DNA from: Evansella halocellulosilytica
GTDB taxonomy: Bacteria > Bacillota > Bacilli > Bacillales > Salisediminibacteriaceae
Length of the DNA stretch: 64,000 nt
NCBI RefSeq assembly: GCF_002335745.1
Contig: NZ_NIST01000001.1
Span: 3,968,354 to 4,032,353 of the forward strand
Direction: 5' to 3'
In this document: positions 45,984 to 57,674 of the stretch, one piece after another
How positions within the stretch are numbered: the stretch's first letter is position 1
How the letters are laid out: each line of letters starts with the position of its first letter
Made by a program: the position numbers and the translations under genes
Notes under the pieces: generated by a model
Told to the model about the DNA's origin: nothing
Seen by the model: the letters and a program-made list of their open reading frames with translations, nothing else
The model's database searches: none

Positions 45984-46126
45984 ATAAACCTCCAGCATTC
46001 CTTCAATAATAAGTCTTTCAACGTAATTCTTATGAATGACGACTGTTTCATGACGATAAAGACTTCATTATCGTTTCCTTCATTTGAAATAATGATACGA
46101 TCTCATTCAGTCTTTCATTTTTGAGA

Positions 46127-46375
46127 TAAGAAATTATAAAATTTCAATCTCTCTATTGTTTTCTAACCCCACAGAGCGTTTACATCATGAGCTTTCATCC
46201 GGATGTTGTGACTACGGCGTTCCCGCAGGAAGCGGTTGGTGTAGCCGAAGATCTGATCAGCGATTTGCCTCGACGGACAGGACCTCCTAATGCCTGACAT
46301 ACCACAGGACGTGGCGCTTTGCCCCGTTGGCAGGTGCGCGCTACAGAACGTTGCTCGTAGAGGTAGAGGCAGTGC
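46127..46375. repeat. mosaic structured-repeat locus between gmk and remA (inverted copy)
   Basis: The modules of the 6-kb locus appear here in reverse orientation. The AT-rich tail with CAATC-TCTC-TATTG is at 46127-46165, the multi-hairpin module with GCGTTCCCGCAGG at 46185-46256, and the CCACAGGACGTGGC module at 46302-46315. It ends with the complement of CTGCCTCTACCTCT, echoing the 6.0-kb and 18-kb loci. Nothing coding is apparent in 46000-46480. Confidence 0.8.
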
Positions 46376-46482
46376 TTTTCTTATTTATGTATCATATTTA
46401 TCATTTTTGTAAAAATAATTCAAGTCCATAAATTGAATGATGAAGCCACCGGAAGATCCGATGGCAATGTGTAAACGTACGA

Positions 46483-46746
46483 TTATTCTTCTGTCGCATC
46501 TTCTTTATTACTAATCACTCGTTGAGCGACTGTTTCTGGCTGTACAGCAGACAATATAACATGATCACTATCAGCAATAATGACTGCGCGTGTCCTTCTT
46601 CCATACGTAGCATCAATTAACATATTTCTGTCTCTAGCTTCAGTAATGATACGTTTAATTGGTGCTGATTCCGGACTGACAATGGAAATAATTCGGTTTG
46701 CTGAAACAATATTTCCAAAGCCAATATTAATTAATTTAATATCCAT
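46483..46746 (-). CDS. remA: biofilm matrix gene activator RemA
   Basis: A small DNA-binding regulator, 87 residues, starting [20 protein letters not shown], with [21 protein letters not shown] and [19 protein letters not shown]. It closely resembles B. subtilis RemA, which activates matrix and osmoprotection genes. I chose the ATG at 46746, with AGGGGA upstream at a suitable distance. It lies between yloC and gmk, the usual position. Confidence 0.95.
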   Translation of the reverse strand: MDIKLINIGFGNIVSANRIISIVSPESAPIKRIITEARDRNMLIDATYGRRTRAVIIADSDHVILSAVQPETVAQRVISNKEDATEE

Positions 46747-46898
46747 CTTCATTTCCCCTAACATTTCTTGTCGTTTCTTCGTTTGCTTTTGTAAATAGAT
46801 GATTTTTATTATTACAAGTCTGCAGTATTAGAACGCTGAAACTTTTTTCGTTTCTGCGCCTATATGAGAACACGAGATTATACAAGCTACCTTATTCG

Positions 46899-47780
46899 TT
46901 ATTCTATATTTTGTACTTGTTCGCGAACTTTCTCTAACTCAGACTTTAGATCGACAACGAGTTGACTAATTTGTATATCATTTGCTTTTGAACCAATCGT
47001 ATTTGTTTCTCGATTTAATTCCTGAACGAGGAAGTCTAACTTTCTACCAACAACATCATTTTGCTTTATAATTTGTTGAATTTGTTTTAAGTGACTTTCT
47101 ATTCGTGTCAGTTCTTCTTGAATATCTGCTTTATCAGCATAGACAGCGACTTCTGTTAACATACGCGAATCATCAATATCTATTTTACCATTAATAAACT
47201 CTTCTACACGAATTTTAAGTTTTTCACGGTAGTTTTCTTGTACACGCGGAGCTAATTCTCTTAATTTCTCAGTCCAGTCAGACATTTTCTCTATTCGCTT
47301 TGTGACGTCTGCAAATAGTTCTTTCCCTTCTTGTACTCTCATTTCTTTCAGTTGAAGTGAGGCTTCTTCAACAGCAGTAAGAAGCAGGTTCTTCAAACCT
47401 TCAGATACTTCTTCACTCTCTTGCACTTCTACAATGTGTTCATGAAGAAGCAGCTGGTCTACCGGAAATGGATTGGAAGATGTCGTTCGTTCAGTCATTT
47501 TTGAAAATGTTTCGTGATATTCATGAAAAAGATCCCAATCAACTTGAAGTGACCTGTTGACGATCCCTTCTCCTTTTAAGTGAATAAACACGTCAACTTT
47601 CCCTCTTTGTACATATTGAGAGATTTTCTTTTTCAGTTGGTCCTCCATAAAGAAAAACTGCCGCGGCATCCGAATGTTTATTTCACAAAATCGGTGATTA
47701 ACTGCCTTCATTTCGACTGTAACCTCATAATCCGCGATTTCCTTAAATGAGCGACCAAATCCTGTCATACTTACGATCAT
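46899..47780 (-). CDS. yloC: YicC/YloC family endoribonuclease-like protein
   Basis: A 293-residue protein beginning MIVSMTGFGRSFKEIADYEV. The N-terminal YicC domain has VEMKAVNHRFCEINIRMPR, and the C-terminal DUF1732 part has LTEVAVYADKADIQEELTR and GRKLDFLVQELNRETNTIGSKA. YicC of E. coli is reported as an endoribonuclease. The ATG at 47780 follows GGATGTGAT. It is divergent from rqcH. Confidence 0.93.
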   Translation of the reverse strand: MIVSMTGFGRSFKEIADYEVTVEMKAVNHRFCEINIRMPRQFFFMEDQLKKKISQYVQRGKVDVFIHLKGEGIVNRSLQVDWDLFHEYHETFSKMTERTTSSNPFPVDQLLLHEHIVEVQESEEVSEGLKNLLLTAVEEASLQLKEMRVQEGKELFADVTKRIEKMSDWTEKLRELAPRVQENYREKLKIRVEEFINGKIDIDDSRMLTEVAVYADKADIQEELTRIESHLKQIQQIIKQNDVVGRKLDFLVQELNRETNTIGSKANDIQISQLVVDLKSELEKVREQVQNIE

Positions 47781-47898
47781 TTCTATCACATCCACAAGTC
47801 TATTTTATACAATTTTAAGTTGAACAACAAGAGAGAAGGAAACATTCTTTTATTGAACATTGAATTTTTCATTTTTCTTCCATTTATTTTATTGAACT

Positions 47899-47927
47899 TT
47901 GAATGATATCATATAATCTGCTAATAT
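47899..47927 (+). promoter_or_regulatory. candidate promoter for rqcH
   Basis: TTGAAT (47899-47904), 17-base spacer, TAATAT (47922-47927), about 130 bp upstream of the rqcH ATG. The region is AT-rich and alternatives exist, including a TATAAT at 47913-47918. Confidence 0.35.
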
Positions 47928-48060
47928 TCTACAATGCACTCGTAAATAGTACGTTCTTTCTAAAAACATGTTATTCTTATTGATGAAGGATTCAAAAAAG
48001 GAACTCTTAGCTAATTGTATACATATATTTTGAATAGATTTCCTACAAGGAGGTGCTGAC

Positions 48061-49773
48061 ATGTCATTCGATGGGATTATGACAAGAGCAGTTACACACG
48101 ATTTACAACAAATAATAGAAAGTGGACGTATCGTAAAAATTCACCAACCATATAAAACAGAATTAATTTTTACCATTCGGGCAAATGGAAAGAACTATTC
48201 CCTATTATTTTCTGCAAACTCATCATTTGCGCGGTTTCACCTAACAAATGAAAAATATGAAAACCCTAAAGAACCACCAATGTTTTGCATGCTGTTAAGA
48301 AAGCATCTTGAAGGGAGCCTTCTTGAAAAAATTGAGCAAAAAGGGTTGGAAAGAATTATTACGTTTTCATTCAGAGGCAGAAACGAATTAGGGGATGTTT
48401 CTTACAAAAAATTGATCATTGAGCTGATGGGTAGACATAGTAACATTCTCCTTGTTGATACTGAAAAAAACACGATTTTGGACAGTATTAAGCATGTGCC
48501 GCCTTCTGTATCATCGTACCGTACCGTTTTACCAGGGCAGCCGTATAAAGAACCCCCTCACCAGGACAAAGAAAACCCTTTAAATATGGATGAAGAAACA
48601 CTTAAACGTAAATTGAACTTTCACCAAGGAAAAATGTCTCAACAACTGATTGATACGTTTAGTGGATTATCTCCTCAAGTTGTTGAAGAAATATTATATA
48701 GAGCAAAATTTGCAAACGTGGAGACGATACCGCCAACATTTATTCAAACATTAACACCAGTCAAAAATCATGAATATGTCCCTGAACTAATCAGTGATAA
48801 AACAGGAGAAGCATTTACAGTCATCCCGCTTACTCATAAGGAAGGGACAAGAAAATCATTCGCTTCTGTCCATGAACTGCTCGATCGGTACTTTTACGGT
48901 AAGGCTGAACGAGACCGTGTAAAGCAGCAAGCTCATGACTTAGAGCGGATGCTACGTAATGAGTATAATAAAAACAAGAAGAAGATTAAGAAACTCGAAA
49001 AAACGTTAACAGATGCAGATAAAGCGAAAAAACAGCAACGATACGGAGAACTTGTCACCGCCCATATGCACCTCATTAACAACGGTGATCATGAAGTAGA
49101 AGTTATTGATTATTACGATCCTGATCAGAAAACAGTCGTTATACCTCTTGATCCGAGAAAGACTCCGTCAGAAAATGCTCAACAATATTTTAAAAAATAT
49201 CATAAACTGAAAAATTCAGTTGCAGTCGTCAAAGATCAAATCAATAAAGCTGTCGAGGAAATGACTTATTTAGACCAAGTGATTCAGCAAATTGAATCAG
49301 CTTCTCCAAGTGATATTGAGGATATAAGAGAAGAACTTCAAGACGAAGGCTATTTAAAGAAAAGAGCTGCTACAAAGAAAAAGAAAAAAAATGATAAACC
49401 ACAACTCGAAAAATATCTTTCCTCTGAAGGGATTGAAATTTACGTTGGTAAAAACAATAAACAGAACGAGTATTTAACAAATCGACTTGCAAGACAAAAT
49501 GATACTTGGCTTCATACAAAAGATATTCCTGGATCACACGTCGTTATTAGAAGTGATACATTTAATGAAACAACGCTTCACGAAGCAGCCAATTTAGCCG
49601 CTTATTTCAGTAAAGCAAGAAACTCTGGACAAGTTCCAGTAGATTACACATTGATACGTCATGTGAAAAAGCCAAGTGGGGCAAAGCCAGGATATGTGAT
49701 TTATGATAATCAAGCAACATTGTATGCAACACCTGATGAAGATCTCGTCCTTACACTGAAACAAAAGAAGTAA
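48061..49773 (+). CDS. rqcH: ribosome quality control protein RqcH (NFACT/NEMF family)
   Basis: RqcH binds stalled 50S subunits and adds C-terminal alanine tails that mark nascent chains for degradation. It has 570 residues. The N-terminal NFACT-N domain starts MSFDGIMTRAVTHDLQQII and has LIIELMGRHSNILLVD. It is followed by helix-hairpin-helix and charged coiled-coil regions (about 290-430), then NFACT-R with EIYVGKNNKQNEYLT and WLHTKDIPGSHVVIR. AAGGAGGTG precedes the ATG. It was formerly annotated as fibronectin-binding FbpA/YloA. Confidence 0.95.
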   Translation: MSFDGIMTRAVTHDLQQIIESGRIVKIHQPYKTELIFTIRANGKNYSLLFSANSSFARFHLTNEKYENPKEPPMFCMLLRKHLEGSLLEKIEQKGLERIITFSFRGRNELGDVSYKKLIIELMGRHSNILLVDTEKNTILDSIKHVPPSVSSYRTVLPGQPYKEPPHQDKENPLNMDEETLKRKLNFHQGKMSQQLIDTFSGLSPQVVEEILYRAKFANVETIPPTFIQTLTPVKNHEYVPELISDKTGEAFTVIPLTHKEGTRKSFASVHELLDRYFYGKAERDRVKQQAHDLERMLRNEYNKNKKKIKKLEKTLTDADKAKKQQRYGELVTAHMHLINNGDHEVEVIDYYDPDQKTVVIPLDPRKTPSENAQQYFKKYHKLKNSVAVVKDQINKAVEEMTYLDQVIQQIESASPSDIEDIREELQDEGYLKKRAATKKKKKNDKPQLEKYLSSEGIEIYVGKNNKQNEYLTNRLARQNDTWLHTKDIPGSHVVIRSDTFNETTLHEAANLAAYFSKARNSGQVPVDYTLIRHVKKPSGAKPGYVIYDNQATLYATPDEDLVLTLKQKK

Positions 49774-49831
49774 ACCCGAACCTTGTAATCGACCAGAGCC
49801 TGCTAAACAATCGCATCATAATAGTAAAACA

Positions 49832-49909
49832 AAAAAAGAGGATGAACCTAAATATTGACTGTCCTTGCCTATTTGACAAGGACAGTTCAAACATAGGTAA
49901 CCTCTTTTT
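49832..49909 (+). terminator. long bidirectional terminator between rqcH and ABC genes
   Basis: A compound stem has outer arms AAAAAGAGG / CCTCTTTTT with ACCTA / TAGGT inside, and a perfect inner stem CTGTCCTTG / CAAGGACAG (49858-49866 and 49877-49885). A and T runs on either side allow termination of both convergent transcripts. Confidence 0.85.
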
Positions 49910-49925
49910 CTTCATCATTCACTCA

Positions 49926-51758
49926 TTATCCTGTATTTAATACTTTGAATTGTGCTTTTACTAATCCGTAATATTCACCCTTTTGGTTCATTAGTTCTTC
50001 ATGATTTCCATGTTCAATGATGTTTCCTTGTTCAAGCACAAAGATATTATCCGCTTCTCGAATCGTTGACAGACGGTGAGCAATCATAATCGCAGTTCGT
50101 CCGTGTAGTAGTCTCCTTAATGCTTTTTGTATCAATTGCTCTGTCTCCGTATCTATGGATGCTGTTGCCTCATCTAATATTAAGATTTGAGGATCTGCTA
50201 ACAAACAGCGTGCAAACGATATTAACTGTCTCTCACCAACAGATAAGACGTTTCCGCGTTCTTCAACTTCAGTGTCGTAACCATTTTTTAAATTTGAAAT
50301 AAATGGATGTGCTCCGACTGTTTTTGCTGCTTCAATCACTTCTTCATCTGTTGCACCAGGGCGTCCGAAGCGAATATTATCTTTTATTGACCCAGAGAAA
50401 ATAAACGTATCTTGCAGGACGATACTCACTTTATGCCGAAGGCTATTTAAAGCTATGTCTCTTAAGTCATGTCCATCAATTAATACCCGACCTTTTGTAG
50501 GATCATAAAATCGGCTGATCAAGTTGACAATCGTCGTCTTTCCGCTTCCCGTATGTCCAACGAGTGCAACAGTTTGCCCTGGCTCCATCATTAAATTAAT
50601 CCCCTTTAACGCTTTACGATCTTCATCATAGGCAAATTCAACATTTTCAAACTTAATTTCACCTTTAATGTCACCGAGCTCTATTGCTTTGTCACTTTCA
50701 GGAACAGAAGGTTGTTCATCTAAAAATTCAAATATTCGTTCTGATGATGCCATACCGACGAGTAACTGATTGTATACTTGCCCAAGCCTTGAAATCGGCT
50801 CCCAGAACATCCCTAAGTAAAGTGAAAACGCAAAAAACTGACCAATTGTAATCCCACCATCAGCCTGGATTAAATAAACGCCAAACCATAATAGTACAGC
50901 GACTCCAACTGCACTACTCATCTCTACAAATGGGCGAAAGAGTGCGTTCTTTTGTGTTGCATTTCTCCATGCTTCGTAATTGTGTTTATTCATATTTCGA
51001 AAAAATCCGATGTTCTCTTTTTCTTGTGTAAATGATTGTGTTACACGGATTCCTTGAATGCTCTCATTTAAGTGAGAATTTATCATCGATTGTTTGATCC
51101 TGACATCTTGCCATGCTCTACGGATATTTCTTCGCAGTTTCGTTGAGATGAAGAACATGAGCGGTAAAACAATCATAATCGCTAAAGTCAATTCAGGACT
51201 AATCATAAAGAGAATGAAAATAATCCCAAACAGCATAAGCAGATCCATTAATAAATTGATAACCCCGTTTGTAAATAAATCTTGTAAAGAGTTCACATCA
51301 TTTGTAATTCGAACTAAAATTGACCCTGCTGAACGTTGATCGAAAAAACGGTGTGAAAGCCGCTGAATATGATCGAACAAGCTTTTTCTTAAGTCAAATA
51401 TAATATATTGACCTACTTTGTTCATGTATTTAATCCTCAACACATTTCCTATCCATGCAATTAAGTACATCACGGCAATAATCCCGACCATGATCCATAA
51501 AAAGTTCAAGTCACGATGGTCAATAATGTTGTCTAAAGCATAACTACCGATTAAAACTGGAGCTAACAATCTAACTGCTGTAGATAAGATCATGCCGAAT
51601 ATTGCAATTGGTAAGATCGTTTTAGCATACGGTTTCATATAAGTCAACAAGCGCAACATTTGTTTCCAGTTAAAAGGCTTTTCGATCGCTTGGTCGGTAG
51701 AGTAATGAAACCGTTTATTAATCCTCGTATCATTCGTTTTCATTTCATTATCTGGCAC
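49926..51758 (-). CDS. ABC exporter half-transporter, catalytic-site NBD (second gene of pair)
   Basis: A 610-residue membrane-ATPase fusion with six membrane helices in about residues 40-330. The nucleotide-binding domain has Walker A GHTGSGKTT, a degenerate signature LSVGERQL, canonical Walker B ILDEATASID with catalytic Glu, and H-loop IAHRLSTI. The start is GTG at 51758 with GGGGGTGA upstream. It lies 15 bp after its partner. It resembles B. subtilis heterodimeric multidrug-type exporters (YknV/YheH-like). Substrate unknown. Confidence 0.88.
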   Translation of the reverse strand: MPDNEMKTNDTRINKRFHYSTDQAIEKPFNWKQMLRLLTYMKPYAKTILPIAIFGMILSTAVRLLAPVLIGSYALDNIIDHRDLNFLWIMVGIIAVMYLIAWIGNVLRIKYMNKVGQYIIFDLRKSLFDHIQRLSHRFFDQRSAGSILVRITNDVNSLQDLFTNGVINLLMDLLMLFGIIFILFMISPELTLAIMIVLPLMFFISTKLRRNIRRAWQDVRIKQSMINSHLNESIQGIRVTQSFTQEKENIGFFRNMNKHNYEAWRNATQKNALFRPFVEMSSAVGVAVLLWFGVYLIQADGGITIGQFFAFSLYLGMFWEPISRLGQVYNQLLVGMASSERIFEFLDEQPSVPESDKAIELGDIKGEIKFENVEFAYDEDRKALKGINLMMEPGQTVALVGHTGSGKTTIVNLISRFYDPTKGRVLIDGHDLRDIALNSLRHKVSIVLQDTFIFSGSIKDNIRFGRPGATDEEVIEAAKTVGAHPFISNLKNGYDTEVEERGNVLSVGERQLISFARCLLADPQILILDEATASIDTETEQLIQKALRRLLHGRTAIMIAHRLSTIREADNIFVLEQGNIIEHGNHEELMNQKGEYYGLVKAQFKVLNTG

Positions 51759-51773
51759 TTTCGCTCACCCCCG

Positions 51774-53528
51774 TTACTTCGCTTCCTGTAAAACAGCATG
51801 TCGGTCTTTAAATTGAATATCATAAATATGTCGATAATGTCCGTCTTTTAATAACAATAATTCATCATGTGTCCCTCGTTCGACAATCTCGCCATTGTCC
51901 AAGACAAGTATTTCATCGGCATGCATTAACGAAGAAATCCTGTGAGCAATGATAAATGTTGTTCTCCCTTTCATCACTTCCTGAAATGCTTGCTGGATTT
52001 TTCCTTCCGTCTCCATGTCAACTGCACTTGTTGCATCATCAAGAATCAAGATACTCGGATCAATACAAATTGATCTCGCAATCGCAATTCGCTGCTTTTG
52101 TCCACCAGACAATCCCATTCCTCTTTCCCCTAATATCGTGTCATAACCATCTGGTAAGTTCATAATAAAATCATGCGCTTGAGCCCTTTTTGCAGCATCA
52201 ATAATTTGTTCTTCCGTTGCATCAGGATTACCATAAGAAATATTATCTTTTATTGTCGAAGAAAATAGGAAAGATTCTTGGAGCACGACCCCAATATTCT
52301 TTCGAATGGATTTTAATGTATAATCTTGGATTGAGCGGCCGTCAATTAATACTTCTCCTCGATTTGGCTCATAAAATCGTGATATTAACTGAGTAATGGA
52401 CGTTTTACCAGAACCGGTAGCACCGATAAGGCCGATCGTTTTTCCAGGAGGAGCATCGAAAGTGATGTTATTTAAAGCACATTCATCTTCGCTGTCATAG
52501 TAGTGAGTGACATGATTAAATTGGACATGACCGTCCAAACGCTCTTTTACTATCGCATTTGGGTTGTCAAAAATATCTTCTTTTTCATCTAAAACTTGTA
52601 ACAAACGTTCCCCTGAAGCTTTTGACTGTGAAAACGTGTTAATGATAAACCCTAAATTCATTAAAGGGCCGATAATATACCAAATTAAACTAAAGAAGGC
52701 AACGAGAACACCTGGAGCTAGCTGGTTATTAATAACGAGCCAGCCTCCATAGCCAAGTAAAGCGACAACACATATTTGTCCGATTAATTCCATAATAGGA
52801 AAATAGCGCGCCCATATATTAGACGTGTAAATATATTTGTCCTTGTAATCAGTATTTTTATCGTCAAACCTTCCAATTTCAAAATCTTCTTTTGATAACG
52901 ACTTAACAGTATTCATTCCGCTAATGTTTTCTTGTACTTTCGTTGTCATACTTGCAAGTGACTTTCGAATACTAGTGAAAGCAGGATGTACTTTTTTGTC
53001 AAAACGCTTCACTGTAACAATTAAAAACGGCATAGAAATTAACGTCACAACAGCTAATGACGGGCTGTAATATAGCATAATTCCCATACTCAAACCGACG
53101 AGCATGATTAAATTGATTAATTGAGCAAAGCCAAAAGACAAAAAGAAACGGAATCCCTCTACATCAGCTGTCAAGCGTGACATGAGGTCCCCCGTTCGTG
53201 CGTTATCATAATATCGAAATGGTAAAAATTGAAGTTTTCGATATAATGCATTCCGCAGCTCATATACCGATCTTATTCCAAATAAATCTCCTAAGTACTG
53301 ATGGAAGTAAGTAGCTACCCCTTTCAGACCCATTAAGAGCAGGAATCCTATCGAAACATATGGAACGAGCTCATAGTTTTCACCTAAGATAATGTGGTCA
53401 ATCGTAATTTGTAAAATAACAGGATACACAACCGTGATACCTGTTACGGCGAGTAAAAAGAGAATCGATAAAATAAAGTACTTTTTAAATGGCCAGTAAA
53501 ACTCTTTTAAACGCTTAAACGTATTCAA
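51774..53528 (-). CDS. ABC exporter half-transporter, degenerate-site NBD (first gene of pair)
   Basis: A 584-residue half-transporter with an N-terminal six-helix domain and an ATPase domain. The ATPase has Walker A GATGSGKTS, canonical signature LSGGQKQRIAIARS, and Walker B ILDDATSAVD in which the usual catalytic Glu is Asp. I chose TTG at 53528, five bases after AGGAGGTGA; the GTG at 53537 overlaps the SD. Together with the downstream gene it should form an asymmetric heterodimer. It resembles YknU/YheI. Substrate unknown. Confidence 0.88.
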   Translation of the reverse strand: MNTFKRLKEFYWPFKKYFILSILFLLAVTGITVVYPVILQITIDHIILGENYELVPYVSIGFLLLMGLKGVATYFHQYLGDLFGIRSVYELRNALYRKLQFLPFRYYDNARTGDLMSRLTADVEGFRFFLSFGFAQLINLIMLVGLSMGIMLYYSPSLAVVTLISMPFLIVTVKRFDKKVHPAFTSIRKSLASMTTKVQENISGMNTVKSLSKEDFEIGRFDDKNTDYKDKYIYTSNIWARYFPIMELIGQICVVALLGYGGWLVINNQLAPGVLVAFFSLIWYIIGPLMNLGFIINTFSQSKASGERLLQVLDEKEDIFDNPNAIVKERLDGHVQFNHVTHYYDSEDECALNNITFDAPPGKTIGLIGATGSGKTSITQLISRFYEPNRGEVLIDGRSIQDYTLKSIRKNIGVVLQESFLFSSTIKDNISYGNPDATEEQIIDAAKRAQAHDFIMNLPDGYDTILGERGMGLSGGQKQRIAIARSICIDPSILILDDATSAVDMETEGKIQQAFQEVMKGRTTFIIAHRISSLMHADEILVLDNGEIVERGTHDELLLLKDGHYRHIYDIQFKDRHAVLQEAK

Positions 53529-53972
53529 TCGGGTCACCTCCTAATCGTTCTTTTGCGATTGAATTTCCCATAGATAGAAAAGACACTAAATTAGCCCAAA
53601 TGAAAAAATTCAGACATTTAAATAGAAAAGAAAGGGAATAGTAATAATATATCGGTTTCCGAAATATTTATCTATCCCCTATTTGTATGATTTACTGTTA
53701 TATTCAACTGATTATGCCTATTTCGCTAGGTATATACTACTTTTTACCAAAGTTTCTCTATAATTCTCCCGAATCATCCTTATTTTAAAAGATCTACTCT
53801 TATGATAAAGTGATTTTAATAATTATTTATGACCGTGTTTATTTCTCCTTCATCATTTTACTCATATTGTTATTTTATATGAAAGATTTTAAATATACGA
53901 GCCTTCAATCCTATGTAGATGGATGATGACATATCAACACCATGTTACCACGGGGTCAGGAAACAAATAAAT
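53529..53972. other. AT-rich gap without recognised genes
   Basis: About 440 bp between the methyltransferase and the ABC pair. I see no supported reading frame, no strong terminator and no convincing promoter. It must contain the start signals of the ABC pair and the end of the pyr-methyltransferase transcript. Confidence 0.5.
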
Positions 53973-54629
53973 TTATTTTTGGGCAATTGTTATGAGTGAG
54001 AGATCTTCCAAATATGTAAACTGTTCAACGTCTTTAAATCCACAATTTTTAAGTAGCTGTTCGAATTCATTCATATGAAACGTATGCCTTCGTTCTGAGA
54101 TACGTCCCCATTGAATAAGTGCATCTGCTTCAATATCTTGCAAGTTCCACATTTGAACGTACTGCTCTGCTACACGTACATTTAGTTTCGAGCTCGGGTT
54201 TATTAATCCTAAACAGCCGCTAGGCTTTAGAACTCGGAACATTTCTTTTACGACTTTTTCTGGGTCAGGAATAAGAAAAACAACACACGTTGAACATACG
54301 ATGTCAAATGATTGTTCATGAAATGGAAGCTTTTCTGCATCGGCTACTTGAAATGAAAAGGAACGTGGATTGACTGAACGAGTAAACAGTTGTTCAGCAT
54401 GTTTAATCATGTTTTTAGATAAATCAATTCCAACTACGTCGGTCGATTTGGTCGTCCCTTTCATAAGTAATCTTCCAGTACCGCAGCCAACATCTAACAC
54501 TTGCTTATCTTCCCACGTTCCCAATTGGTCAAGGAAATGTTCATGAATGGCCGACAACCAAGAAGACATTGCCATTTGATCAAAAAACTTTACCTTTTCA
54601 TCAAATTCCTCCCCAGTCATTTTACGCAA
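53973..54629 (-). CDS. class I SAM-dependent methyltransferase, unknown substrate
   Basis: A 218-residue Rossmann-fold methyltransferase. Motif I is VLDVGCGTGRLL (about 44-55), followed by VVGIDLSKNMIKHA, and PFHEQSFDIVCSTCVVFLI with VVKEMFRVLKPSG (post-motif region), similar to the UbiE-like group. The start is TTG at 54629 behind GAGGTGATT. It begins 16 bp after pyrE and so is probably the last gene of the pyrimidine transcript. No pyrimidine role is known to me; the substrate could be a small molecule or quinone-like compound, but I cannot tell. Confidence 0.85.
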   Translation of the reverse strand: MRKMTGEEFDEKVKFFDQMAMSSWLSAIHEHFLDQLGTWEDKQVLDVGCGTGRLLMKGTTKSTDVVGIDLSKNMIKHAEQLFTRSVNPRSFSFQVADAEKLPFHEQSFDIVCSTCVVFLIPDPEKVVKEMFRVLKPSGCLGLINPSSKLNVRVAEQYVQMWNLQDIEADALIQWGRISERRHTFHMNEFEQLLKNCGFKDVEQFTYLEDLSLITIAQK

Positions 54630-54645
54630 AATGAATCACCTCGTT

Positions 54646-55252
54646 TTAGTTTGTAAGCCAGCTTTCTGGATCTTGCCGCCATTTCTCAAGCAAAAAATAA
54701 TCTTCTTGTGATATTTCGTCATTTTTTAACGCTGTCTTTAATAATATTGAAAATGTTGTTAACGAATGATTCGAAATTTTCGCATCCTGAAATGCTTGTT
54801 TCGCTTTTGGCAGCTCGTATGTAAAAATCGAACATACCCCTATAACTTGTCCCCCTGCTTTTGATACTGCTTCAGCAGCTTGTAGAGAAGAACCTCCTGT
54901 AGATATGAGATCTTCGATAACGAGTACTCTATTTCCTTCACTGAAAGTACCTTCAATTAAATTTTCTTTTCCGTGACCTTTCGCTTTCGAACGAATGTAA
55001 ACCATTGGCAACCCTAGTCGGTCAGCAATCCACGCTGCGTGAGGAATTCCTGCTGTTGAAGTACCAGCTATGATTTCCACACCGCTATATTTTTCTTTAA
55101 TAATTTGAACAAATGCATGAATAACTTGTTCTCTTTCTTCGGGGTGTGAGATAACAAGTCGATTATCACAATAAATAGGTGATTTCAAACCTGAGCTCCA
55201 CGTATATGGTGAATTTGGACTTAATGTAATAGCTTTAATATTTAATAGCAGA

Positions 55253-55272
<20 letters not shown>
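54646..55272 (-). CDS. pyrE: orotate phosphoribosyltransferase
   Basis: It joins orotate to PRPP to form OMP. It has 208 residues with YTWSSGLKSPIYCDNR (orotate binding), MVYIRSKAKGHGKENLIEG (flexible catalytic loop) and the PRPP motif VLVIEDLISTGGSS. Overlap of 20 bp with pyrF indicates coupling. A C-terminal region of about 50 residues completes the fold. Confidence 0.97.
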
Positions 55273-57670
<2,398 letters not shown>

Positions 57671-57674
<4 letters not shown>

